Positions 1-10,100 of a DNA stretch of 64,000 nt are shown in pieces. The position numbers and the translations under genes are program-made. The notes beneath the pieces are model-generated. The model ran no database searches. It was not told the DNA's origin and saw only the letters and a program-made list of their open reading frames with translations. Source of the DNA: Adiantum capillus-veneris (lineage: Eukaryota; Streptophyta; Polypodiopsida; Polypodiales; Pteridaceae); the NCBI GenBank assembly GCA_014529385.2, contig CM043964.1, forward strand, positions 136,193,420 through 136,257,419. The letters are read 5' to 3'. The stretch's first letter is position 1. The number at the start of each line of letters is the position of its first letter.

Positions 1-3000
1 ACGATCATTGATTCGTTTTGGAGCTACGGGATTGGGCTCACTTGGGTCAGGTGATAGGTAAGAGCACAATCTACGTTTTGGCACCCAGATTTGATCATTT
101 CCTTGATAGTAGCCTTGGGCTTCCAATAGTCGTTTAGGGATCCATCGCAACATTTTCTTACTTTTCTTGGAGCGAGTGGTACGTTTCTTACAAGGCTTCT
201 GTTTTTTAGCACTAGATATGGTCACTAAAGAAGCTTTAGGGACCCACTTGTATGTTTTCTTCGTGACATTAGGATGAGTCTTGTCAGAAGCGATATGCAT
301 TGCTTGTAGCATATTTAAGGGTATAGGCATTTCATCCCCCTCAGGTGTTACCCAGGTCGTCCCCCTATTTCCCCAAGTGTCTATGGTTGATGCTAGGTGG
401 ACCCAATCCACATTGTCCGACTCCGTCATACCTGGTAACACATCCATGTAAGGAGAATCTTGGCCAATGTCTGTATCCTTCTTACAAGTGTAACAATATT
501 GTAGTGGGGCCGAGTGAACTGTGGTGTCAGAGCGATGATCAATAATGGTTTTACTCCCTAAGGGGTGTACCTTACCAGTCACCAAATCCACTCTAAGGAC
601 AGAGTCTTGGAATTGCAAATAGACATGATTTTTAGACCAATCGTGAACCATTTGTGCTTCCCTCATGAATGGTCGTCCTAAAATCATTTCATATGACATA
701 AGGTGTTTAGAGAAATCCATTACAATGAACGTATGTCGTACCTTGTGTCCTAGAACTTTGATCTTAAGATCCTTGAGCATCCCCATAGGTTTGGCTATGG
801 TACCATTTGCCATCTTTACCACAATGTTAGTAACACTGAGGCGGGGTTTTCCCATGGATTCCCAACAATCTTTTGTAACGATGCTAACTCCCGCACCACC
901 ATCAAGAATTCCCTTTATAGTTAATCCCTTGGTAGTGATGGGTAGGGTCGCATTAGACTCGTCGCCTTCAAAATACTGCCCTAATTCGTTAATGGGTACC
1001 TCAATCACAGACTCGTGTCCATCTAAGTCAAGTGATTGCACATGATTTTCCTCATCAATCATAATCGAGTCAGGCCTATTTGGTTGTGCAAACTGCGGTA
1101 ATCCCGTTCGTAGCTCTCCGTTAAGGAATGCTCGAAGTGCAAGGAATAACTCAGGATCTCCATACAGCTTTGCTATGATCGTGGTTCGGACCTCAGAAGA
1201 CATGAAGTCCACTAGTTTGGCAACATTCATTGGCGTTTTGCAGGGTGTAGGTCCTTGACTAGGAACTGGTGAGGATGGAATCTCATATTCCTCAATGGGA
1301 TCAGGTATTCCTTTGTTAAACATCCTTTCCAACAAGAAGGGTGTATGCTCACTTTCTGATGTCCTGTCCTCACTCCCTTCTTGGATGATACTAGATATGG
1401 CTAACGGTCTATGGTTCATGTGGGGTGGATGAACTTGCGTGGGAAACACTGTGTCATGAATTTTGACCTGCATGGGTTCTGGTTCTAGTTTCCTTTGAGT
1501 CTCCTCCACTAAACCTCTTAGATGTTTCACCTGCTCAATCTCGTCTACAGGGTTTGGGTACGTCCCAATCTTCTTTTTACGATTCTTCCCTTTTTGCCCC
1601 TGCGGTTTATCTTGGGGGTCTTGGATTGGATTTGGAAACACTTGTGGTGTTTTCAGAGGCTCTTTATGGTTTTCTCTCATTCGGTTTTCATTTGGTTCCA
1701 TGTTACGGTTTTCTTTGTCGGTCTTTCCCTTTGTGGTATTGGTTCTAGTCTCCATTGTCTCGACTGAATCTGAATCATCCTCGAGGTCATTCATATACAC
1801 GGGGTCATCTCCTGTTCCTATGTTTGTTTTGGAACTTGGCTTTGAATTTTCCGTATTCTGCGACTTCTTCCTTTGTGTCTTCTTTTTCTTTGCTTGGATA
1901 ATTGACGCGGTATCTCTCTCTTCGAGGATATGTCCTGGCCCTTGAAGCATGGACCGTGTAATCGCATAAGCGGGTGCGACGGGTGGTATTGGTGATGTCA
2001 CAGTAGCAATTTCGACCAAATTCAGGGGTGTGATTTTAGGCGCATTTGGGTTATAGGGGCATTGGGCAATCAAGTGATCTATGCCACAACGATTACATGT
2101 GAGTATTGGCATTGCAGACGTGCTCCCTTGATTCATTTGCATCTGTGCAGCATTCTTTTGCAGCCTAATAGGGCACTCCGCTACTTGATGTGGTCCCCCA
2201 CACTCGTAGCATTGAAGAGGTGGCCTCCTAGCCTGGGTGTTGATATTTTGACCTCTGGATGCGAGAGCAGCAGCTTGATAAACCGGCTTGACTTGTCCCC
2301 AACAATCTTCCATGTAGTATATAGGACATTCTTCCAATGTATCAAGTCCGTAGGCAGTACTAGTGTCTATTTCCTCCTCACAGCCATCTGCATAAGCATT
2401 TGATGGCTCGCAACCCACTTGGTTCATAGGGGCGACTCTTGGATGCGGGGGCTGCGGTCCCAGCACAGGAGGTGGTAACGGTGTAGCTTGTACAACATTT
2501 TGAGATCTAGGGACCATGTGTTGCGGTAGTTGCTCAACAGGTGGAGCAGGCATCAATACAGGAGCTCGAGGCGCATCCGTCCAGGCTACAGGTGGTCTAT
2601 TTGCCATCATACGTTTGATCATTAAACAATCCTTAGCTTGGTGACCATACCTACCACATGCGTTGCAAGTTCCATTAAATTTTACTCTAAACGTAGGGCA
2701 CTCACTAGTGCTATGTGGACCTAAGCAAATGGAACACCATTGTTGCTCCCTTCTTGGATACATGTGACTATTTTGAGGGGGTCGATTATCCTTAAGAGAC
2801 TCTTGGATTGCCTTGGTGAGGTCTGTCAAGAATGTCTCAAATACCTTTGGCTCATTGGCAATGGGCTTTGCAGTCATGGGTTCATACTCAATGGCTTGTG
2901 AGCTAGTGGATCTCGTGTCAGTAGACACCCTCATGCCTGCTATCATCAAGTTGTCCTCTAATTGGATTGCATTGGCAGTGACATCTTCCCAGGTTGTGAT

Positions 3001-4791
3001 ACCTCTAATCACTAGTCCATTATAGATTCCTTCATTCCTCAACCCTCGAATGAATCGATCAAGCAGTTGGTTATTGTTGAAGCGCTCATTTACAGGGCAG
3101 CGAGAGTTTAAGTGCTTTAGACGACTAATGAAGTCCCTTACTGACTCTCCTTCCTTACGTTCGACCTTCTGTAGCTGAGATGCTACACCCCAAAGCACAC
3201 CTTCTCGTATGTACTCCTTTAGAAACAACCTTCGAAGGGTAGGGTAGATTGTTTTCTCGTCCACCCTTAGGGTCCTATACCAATCTCCAGCCTTCCCACT
3301 TAATGTCAAGCTTAAGGCATTTCACTTATGTAGTTCGTTGCGTTCCCCTAAGGAATCACATACTTGTTCAAACACTTCAATGTGTTTCCTAGCATCTTCG
3401 TCCCCATTGAATTTTTGCGTGAGTTTGGCAATTTGTACTGCCTTACTTCTAGGCTCTCTATCAGATGCGTGACACATATTTTCCGCGATAGATCGACCTA
3501 TGGTTTGAGCAAAAGCTGCCAAGTCACCTATGTGAGGAGGTAGGGCCGGTGGAGGTACTCTTGGAATCATATGTGGGAGAGGAACGGGTACCGGTCTTGG
3601 CATATGTGTAGATGATGCAGGATATGGAACATAACCGGGCATAGGTCCACTCGGATAAGAGCTAGGGAGCGGCACTCGAGGAGCATAAGCAAGTGGTACT
3701 ATTGGAGGTGTGGGGGCCATGTGTGCATAAGGGGCTAGAGGCACATATGGTCGAGGCCCCATATTAGGTACTACGACACTAGGTAGTGGCACTGCGCTAA
3801 CCGTAGATGTCATCGGTACATTCTCTGTCAGGCTTATCCCTGGAGTGAGCACTGTGTTTTCCTTGATAGAGGGTTGAGCCAAGTTAGGGAAGCTAAAGTT
3901 TTCGCTCGGAGGCTCAGATTGCATAGAGACCCCAGGTGAAATGACGTAAGATGGGTCTATGGGGCTCATTAGAGGAGTCTCCATTTGAGATAGAGTAGGC
4001 TGTTGAGCCTTGCTCGTATCCAGAAATCTCATGGGGCCAGTTGAGAGTATATTTACCCCTCGGTTTTGCCTTTCTGATTGAATAATGCCATGGATAACAT
4101 TACAGATCATTTTCTGTTGATCTTCGATGCTCGTGGCACTAGAGGTGGATTGTACAATCTCTATCCATCCTACATGGTAGGCGTGGCCAGAGTGTAGATC
4201 CGTCAACACCTTAGTGTGGAGGTCGTATGTCCAATGATCATTAATGAACAATCCTTCTAGAGTCGACGTGTTAACGGTTTCTTGTGAGGTAGAAGCAATG
4301 TTGCTCCCCGTGGTTTTACTTGCCACCAACGGTACTCTAGAGGGAACTTCTGAAGGAGGCAGCTCAACAGGGCTTTCTTGGTAAGAAGTTGGTAGGATAT
4401 CCACATGGACACTCTTTGGGGGTGTGGGGTCCACGTGCGATGTGAAAGGAGAGTCCACTTCCCCACCCCCTTCGTGTGCTTCATTTGCATCAGGTTCTGA
4501 GCGAGTAGCTCTACCTAATGTTTCCATGAAACGGCTAAACATACTAGTACTAGGCTGTGGAGCTTCGGGAGGTGCATGGCCTTCTCTCTCAGTGTTTTGG
4601 GTAGGGTATGCTTCCATGATTTCTGAGTCGGAGGAGGAATCACTAGCGGCTATTTTAGGGTCTTGGGTGGTGCTACCTTGTGTCCCTGCTGAGGGTCTAG
4701 ATCCTATCGTGGATGGGTAATGGGTGTCCGTATGAACAGAGGCACCCTCAATATGCTCGTGTTCTAGCACCCGCCCAGAGCGTAAGTGCAT
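1..4791 (-). pseudogene. gag-pro: Element A Gag-protease polyprotein (one in-frame stop; continues past left edge)
   Basis: This is the structural protein of element A fused to a retropepsin. The start at 4791 opens with MHLRSGR, a usual Gag start in this lineage. The N-terminal half is acidic, then very proline-rich (about 3560-3800). A retrotransposon Gag core follows (about 2990-3440). Four zinc knuckles come next, at about 2713-2751, 2630-2670, 2180-2215 and 2060-2100; three use CX2CX3HX4C spacing and one uses CX2CX4HX4C. The protease has its catalytic loop near 880-905, reading D-G-G-A-G where D-S/T-G is usual, and the flap-distal ILGRPF motif near 660-690. After it comes a basic linker with WVPK-like repeats (1-270). 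The frame appears open from 4791 to base 1 except for a TGA at 3322-3324 inside the Gag core. That stop would separate Gag from protease unless read through or copied from a functional relative. Reverse transcriptase is not in the window. Confidence 0.85.
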
Positions 4792-5177
4792 GTGCTTTTG
4801 ATACCCTAAGGTGTCAAAAAGCTGCTCTAGGAGGCCTTGTGACTAGTTTTTAGCGTGTTTTTTGTTTGTTTTTTTGCTAGATTTTTTAGAGCGTGTCGTG
4901 GAATGGGCCGTGTGATAGCTCAAAACGAGCGTATCGGTCAGAGGGTCGTGCCGTGCTTTACAGCCCTCCGTTTGGTCACTCTATGCTCTCGGAATCCCTA
5001 AAACTGTCAATTTCCAGTAGGGAACTAGGCCCAAACTAGAAAGTCTAAGGGTGCAAGTGGGAAGAGAAAGGAGGAGAGTGGAGGACTTGTCCCACATGCT
5101 CTCATTCTCTCTTGAGGGAGTAGGGTATATATATAAGAGTGAGTCTAGTATATATCATAAGACTGAGGACTGAGGCC

Positions 5178-5217
5178 TGGGCCTGGGCTTGGGCTTGGGC
5201 TTGGGCTTGGGCTTGGG
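5178..5217 (+). repeat. (GGGCTT)n hexamer run, potential G-quadruplex
   Basis: About seven GGG runs separated by CTT or CCT lie on the plus strand, which is antisense to element A. GGG runs with three-base spacers satisfy the usual four-tract quadruplex rule. The unit is not the plant telomere repeat. Confidence 0.75.
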
Positions 5218-5242
5218 AAATCGATCCCGATCTATCTTTTAT

Positions 5243-5604
5243 ACAAACCAACCCGTCCGTTTTAAGAGTCACGTTTTTTATTTTCGAAAAATATCGCCGC
5301 CCACTCGCTCGCGTTTTTAATTTCCGATTTTAAAATTATTATTTTTTTCCAAAATTATTTTTTTTTCTCAAAAAACTTTTTTTTTTCAATTTTTTTTATT
5401 TTTTTTATTTTTTGTTGATGCAGACAAACCAACCCGTCCGTTTTAAGAGTCACGTTTTTTATTTTCGAAAAATATCGCCGCCCACTCGCTCGCGTTTTTA
5501 ATTTCCGATTTTAAAATTATTATTTTTTTCCAAAATTATTTTTTTTTCTCAAAAAACTTTTTTTTTTCAATTTTTTTTATTTTTTTTATTTTTTGTTGAT
5601 GCAG
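5243..5604. repeat. 181-base tandem duplication in element A leader
   Basis: Two adjacent copies (5243-5423 and 5424-5604) read the same by eye, including the long T runs. Each starts ACAAACCAACCCG and ends GTTGATGCAG. The apparent lack of divergence suggests a recent duplication, perhaps a template-switch during reverse transcription. Confidence 0.9.
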
Positions 5605-5846
5605 ACAATACAGAAATTGAAAAAAATGCAGAAAAATGCAGAAATTGCAAAGAATGCAGAAAAAACGCAGAAATTGCAGAAATTGCAGAAAAAACCGCAG
5701 AAATTGCAGCAAATTGACAGAAATGCAGAAAATTGCAGAATTTGAAAACGCCGAACTTGAAAATGCAGAAATTGCGGAAATTGAAAAAACGCAGACAATA
5801 GCAGAAATTGAAACTTGACAACAATTGCAGAAAACGCAAAAAACAG
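5605..5846. repeat. TGCAGAAAT-type low-complexity repeat
   Basis: Many loosely repeated GCAGAAATT / GAAATTGCA units with A-runs. On element A's strand this is a pyrimidine-rich run in the leader just after the primer site. The ORFs in several frames here are repeat artefacts. Confidence 0.8.
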
Positions 5847-5939
5847 AAACCTTCCACACACTCCTTCCCTGCCTTTCCTATGATAGAAATTGCACCACAA
5901 GGAAGCGTAAAGTGCTAACCGAGCTTAGTGTAGGGCATA

Positions 5940-5957
5940 TCCCCGGCAGCGGCGCCA
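5940..5957 (-). other. Element A primer-binding site (tRNA-Asp type)
   Basis: On the minus strand the bases after the LTR and a TTTT spacer read TGGCGCCGCTGCCGGGGA. This is the usual Tat/Athila primer site (complement of the tRNA-Asp 3' end) with one difference from the copy in element D. It fixes element orientation and the LTR inner edge. Confidence 0.85.
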
Positions 5958-5961
5958 AAAA

Positions 5962-6213
5962 TGTGCGCTCCTTGCCGCACTGTCGAAGCAAGGGACTTGC
6001 CAATACACCGTGTGCGAGCCACAAACGGCTCCAAGCACACAACAAGCATAAACTAGCAAGCTCAAGAAAACAAAGGGTGTGTCACTCACCGCTCTACGCT
6101 CGCCTTCGTGGTGGATTGCTCGCCGCGATGAAGAAGAAGCTGCAGTCGTGCCGCGCTCAACCGCTTCGCCGCCGTCGTGCCTTCGTAATGCTCGATCGCA
6201 CACACACAGTCTC

Positions 6214-6250
<37 letters not shown>

Positions 6251-6549
6251 AGGAGGTGAAGAAGAAGAAGATGGAGATGGAGATGGAGCAAGAGCACTCT
6301 TCAATTGCACAAATGAGAGAATGAGTAAAAATTAGGTTTAGTTGGCTTTTATAGGAGCTCACCCCATTCACACTTGGGCGCCCATGCTTAACCAACTAAT
6401 CCCTTGAATGTCCAAGTTAAAGTGCGCCTCTCATCGGCGATCACTCTACCTTTCCCTATTGGTCCGACAAGCCCGGTACCTGACTCTATCGAATACATAA
6501 TACGCGTCCATCGTAGGTGATGGGTGTCCGTGTGCCGTGAGGGTTAACA
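5962..6549 (-). repeat. Element A 5' LTR (588 bases)
   Basis: The LTR is bounded by TG at 5962-5963 and CA at 6548-6549 as read on the plus strand. The inner edge lies next to the primer site. The outer edge lies exactly where element B's LTR sequence resumes. It contains a CT/CA microsatellite (about 6210-6250) and a TATA box. The partner LTR lies left of the window. Confidence 0.85.
6347..6353 (-). promoter_or_regulatory. TATA box of element A LTR
   Basis: The minus strand reads CTATAAAAGCCAAC here, a canonical plant TATA box about 200 bases from the LTR outer end. It is the likely start region for the element's RNA. A very similar core (TATAAAAGCCAA) occurs in the LTR near 52200. Confidence 0.65.
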
Positions 6550-6761
6550 TCCTCTATTGGTGTCAATTTCTCTAAACTCTCACTCTCTTTTACAAGTATT
6601 GATCATGCCATGTTAATGAAGTAACGTGTTAAGTGTTGCTCTCTCTATCCAAGCACTTTCTTTCTCACTATACATCTACACACTAAAGAATACCCAAGGA
6701 AATGCTCAATATGTTATTTACTTTCCGCTTCAACTCAAGTTAAAAGGCTAATTCCATTACA
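6550..6761 (+). repeat. Element B 5' LTR, 3'-terminal 212 bases
   Basis: Matches 13575-13786 at a constant offset of 7025. It ends in TTACA at 6761, just before the primer site. The upstream part of this LTR should lie on the far side of element A, outside the window. Confidence 0.92.
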
Positions 6762-6762
6762 T

Positions 6763-6774
6763 TGGTATCATAGC
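6763..6774 (+). other. Element B primer-binding site (initiator tRNA-Met, one mismatch)
   Basis: TGGTATCATAGC follows the LTR after one T. Element C has the canonical TGGTATCAGAGC at the same place. The single G-to-T change lies inside the tRNA-pairing stretch. Confidence 0.85.
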
Positions 6775-7175
6775 ATTTGGTTTCTCTTTTCTTGCTTAAG
6801 AAGAGAGGTCCTTAAGTAGCCTATAAATGGTTGATGTTGTTAATTATAATAGGGTAAGTGGAACTGGGATCTAATATTGGTTTTGTTAAGCCCACTATGT
6901 GGGGGATGGTGCACACCCCGGGAGCTTTGGACTTAATAATGGAGTCTTTTTAGACTTGCCTACGGCTTTACCATTATTGAGCCATAAGAAGTCCGAAAGG
7001 AGCTAGCCCTTGGCAATTCTGCTATGTTAGACCTACTCCTCTACTCTCTATAATTAACCACTTTGAGCCGTGGGTGTAGATACTTAAGAGCTGATTTTCA
7101 AAGGCTAAGAGGAGTGGCAACTAAGGTTTTGAATCGCCAAAGCATACACTAAGTACATACATAAATTTTGTTAAC
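6775..7175 (+). other. Element B leader
   Basis: A 400-base untranslated stretch between primer site and the ATG at 7176. Apart from the double hairpin I see no coding frame. It is recognisably related to 41264-41666 in element C. Confidence 0.7.
6932..6981 (+). promoter_or_regulatory. Leader double hairpin of element B
   Basis: An 11-pair stem (6932-6942 with 6971-6981, CTTAATAATGG against CCATTATTGAG with one G-U pair) encloses a small hairpin (6943-6947 with 6952-6956). The same fold, with paired substitutions, is present in element C at 41424-41473. A role in packaging, dimerisation or translation is inference. Confidence 0.6.
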
Positions 7176-10100
7176 ATGGCTGACAATAATCAAGAGAGTA
7201 GAATGAACATAGATAGTTTTGATTTTGCACATGAAGGTGCTAATGATGATGCTCCCATGTTTGTGAATTATCTCGTCACTAGGTTACAGCAAGCTATGGG
7301 CAACCCTGTTTTGCAAGCCAAAGTTACTCAACAACTTCGTGCTTATGGAATTTCCCTTCCTCTCCAAGAGGAGAGAGAGCTTAGGAGGCCTCTTGAAGAG
7401 ACCCCCAAAAGAAGACTCTCTCCCATTAGAGAGGAGGAACCCAAGGAGCAAGAAAGCAATGAAAGTTTAAGTTCCTCTGAAGATGTGGCTCCACGAAGAC
7501 GGCGGTCTAGACGATCGTCTACTCCTCCCAAGAGGAAAAGAGCAACCCATAGTCCTTCTCCTCATCACTCTGAAAGGCAAGAGAGGAAACAAAGGAAGAA
7601 AAGGGCTAGGAAGAGGTCACCCTCTTCTCCTTCTTCTTCACCTTCCTCCTCTTCCGATGAAAGTTATGTCTATTCTCCTAGAGAATACAAGAGGGGAGGA
7701 CATCGCAAATCATTTCCTGCATGGCGAAGGTCACAAAAGCTAAAGAAGTTCAAGGAGGGAGGAAAGAGTATCTCTTTTCTCACCTACGATGGCACCTTTG
7801 GTGCTACCGACAAAGTGTTGGCCTTCATCCAGCAATTTGATGCGTCCTTTGGGGACGAGGGCTTCACAGAGTCCTCCAAGCTACGCCATGTAGCTATGCA
7901 CTTCCAAAAATCAGCTCGTCAATGGTGGGCTAGCCTTCGTGGCAATGGAGAAGCCCCAAAGACATGGAAAACTCTACGAGTTTCCATCATGAAGCAATTT
8001 CTTCCAAGCGATACTAAAGATAAAGTTCTTACCGAATGGCGCGGCTTGAAGCTTCTCTCTCATGAATCTATCAACAAGTATGTAGACAAGTTTTGGGATT
8101 TACATCTCAAAGCTACTGTCTTTCAAAAGATAGACTTTGCCGAGCAAAGACAGCAATTCTGTGCGGAATTACCTGAAGAGATGGCCGAATACATCAACTC
8201 TCAACGGCCCGGTACTATTACCGAAGTAATACACCACACCATGGTTGCTTCACGCATCAATTTCCATCAAGGGGCTAGACGTAATGTCAAACCCATGGAA
8301 AACAAAGATAAAAATGATGCAAAGGGGAAAACCAATGCTCAAAACAATTCCCAAGTCACTTCCAACAACAACAACAACAACAATAATTGGTCCAAGGAGA
8401 AGGGAGTTTACAAAGGTAAAAACAAACTCTCTCCTGAAGAGCTTGAAGCTTTTTGCAAGGACCATAAGTGTTTCAAGTGTGGGGAGCAAGGACATGGCTA
8501 TCGTTCTTGCCCCAAGAAGAATACTCGCAATGAGACTCCTAGGGCTTCCACCATCGAAGCTCCAAAAGAGGATGCTCATTGCAAAGGATCATCACTCTCC
8601 TATGCTTGGGGAAAGGTAAGAGAGCATGATGCCTTCATCTTGTTTGACCCTGGCTCTACTCTCAACTTCATATCAATAGAGTTGGCCACCAAGTTGGGCA
8701 TTCAAGCTTTTGAGATGGGAGATATAGTAGTGGCTGATGCAACTTTCAAGGGACAACAAGCCTCCGTTACTCCCTTGATTGGGAATTTGAGGCTTCATGT
8801 CCAAAGCTATGTCGACAAAGAAGACTTCTTCATCTCTCCTCTCCAACATCAGGATGTTATCCTAGGGGCACCATGGTTTGATCGCATGGCTGCCAACATG
8901 AAGTTCCCTGAAAGGAGAATTTACTTCACCTACAGGGGAAAGAACATGTATATAGATGCTAGTGAGCGTGGTCGCACTATTCCACTTGTAAATCCTCTTG
9001 CTTTTGATAAGTCAATGAAAAGCTCAGTTTCTGCGTACATGATTTTTGTCAAAGAGTCTCTAAAAGATACTAATGTTTCATCAAATGTAAATGATAGGAA
9101 TCAAGAAGAGTTAGACTTGTCTAATTTTCTAAAAGGATTCCAAGATGTGTTCATCGATGATATCCCTATGGACTTACCTCCAAAACGAGGGGATGATGAC
9201 CATCGCATTGAGCTCCTTCCTGGAAGCTCACCACCTAACAAGCCTCCTTATCGAGTCTCACAATCTCAACAAGAGGAGATCATGAGGCAAGTACAAGAGC
9301 TGGTAGACAAAGGGATGGTGAGGCCTAGTTCCTCTCCCTTTTGTTCTCCAGTCCTTTTAGTGCAAAAGAAAGATGGTACATACCGTATGTGTGTGGACTA
9401 TCGAGCACTAAACCATATCACTATCAAAAACAGATTTCCCGTACCTCGGGTAGAAGATCTGTTTGATAAGCTACAAGGCTCTACCTACTTTAGTAGGATT
9501 GACCTTAAGAGTGGCTATCATCAAATAAGGATAGTGGATGAAGATATCTTAAAGACCGTGTTTCGCACAACGTTTGGTCTTTATGAATATCTAGTCATGC
9601 CTTTTGGCTTGACTAATGCACCAGCTACGTTCAATCGTTTAATGGAGAAAATTTTTAGACCATATCGCAAATTCACTGGAGTGTTCTTTGATGATATCAT
9701 CATCTACTCCAAGTCTTTGGAGGAACATAAATAACATCTCCAAGTGATTTTTCAAGCATTGAGAGAGAACAAGCTTTATCTCAACCAAAAGAAAAGCGAA
9801 TTCTTCCTTCAAGAGATTCAATACCTAGGTCATATTATCTCTCATGATGGTATCCGTATGGATCCATCAAAGTTAGAGGTAATAAAATCATGGCCTAACC
9901 CAAGAAATCTACATGAGCTAAGAAGCTTTATTGGTATGTGCGCATACTATAGACGCTTCATAGCAAAATTCTCTCAAGTAGCAGGACCACTACACGACTT
10001 AACTAAGAAGAACGTTAAGTTTGTATGGACTGCTAAGGAGCAAAATGCTTTTGAAAAGCTCAAGGAGAAGCTTACTTCCCAACCAGTCCTTGTGCTTCCC

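Larger units (their letters stand above)
4792..5939 (-). other. Element A 5' leader, repeat-rich
   Basis: This is the untranslated leader between primer site and Gag start, about 1150 bases, with no convincing coding frame. It holds three distinct repeats: a GGGCTT run (5178-5217), a 181-base tandem duplication (5243-5604) and a TGCAGAAAT-type low-complexity stretch (5605-5846). Short ORFs here come from the repeats. Confidence 0.75.
1..6549 (-). mobile_element. Element A: Tat/Athila-like Ty3/gypsy retrotransposon, 5' portion
   Basis: On the minus strand this element shows, in order, a 588-base 5' LTR, a tRNA-Asp-type primer site, a long repeat-rich leader, gag and a protease. It runs off the left edge before reverse transcriptase. 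Its LTR ends in CA at 6549, and the next bases are the middle of element B's LTR (identical to 13575 onward). A is therefore inserted in B's 5' LTR. The expected five-base target duplication on this side is TCCTC at 6550-6554. The lineage is judged from the primer site, the MHLRSGR start of Gag and the layout. The other LTR is outside the window, so the age cannot be read. Confidence 0.85.

Noticed and set aside
545-546. Element C and F proteins both start MADN, suggesting shared ancestry of Gag
   Set aside because: Similarity ends after four residues. One is Ty3/gypsy and the other is Ty1/copia.
5178-5217. Interstitial telomere repeat
   Set aside because: The unit is GGGCTT, not TTTAGGG or TTAGGG.
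5139-6395. Several short ORFs in both strands
   Set aside because: They arise from the GGGCTT run, T-rich duplication, GCAGAAAT repeats and CT/CA microsatellites in element A's leader and LTR.
6763-6774. tRNA-Met gene at the primer sites
   Set aside because: Only the 12-base complement of the tRNA 3' end is present, with no tRNA body.
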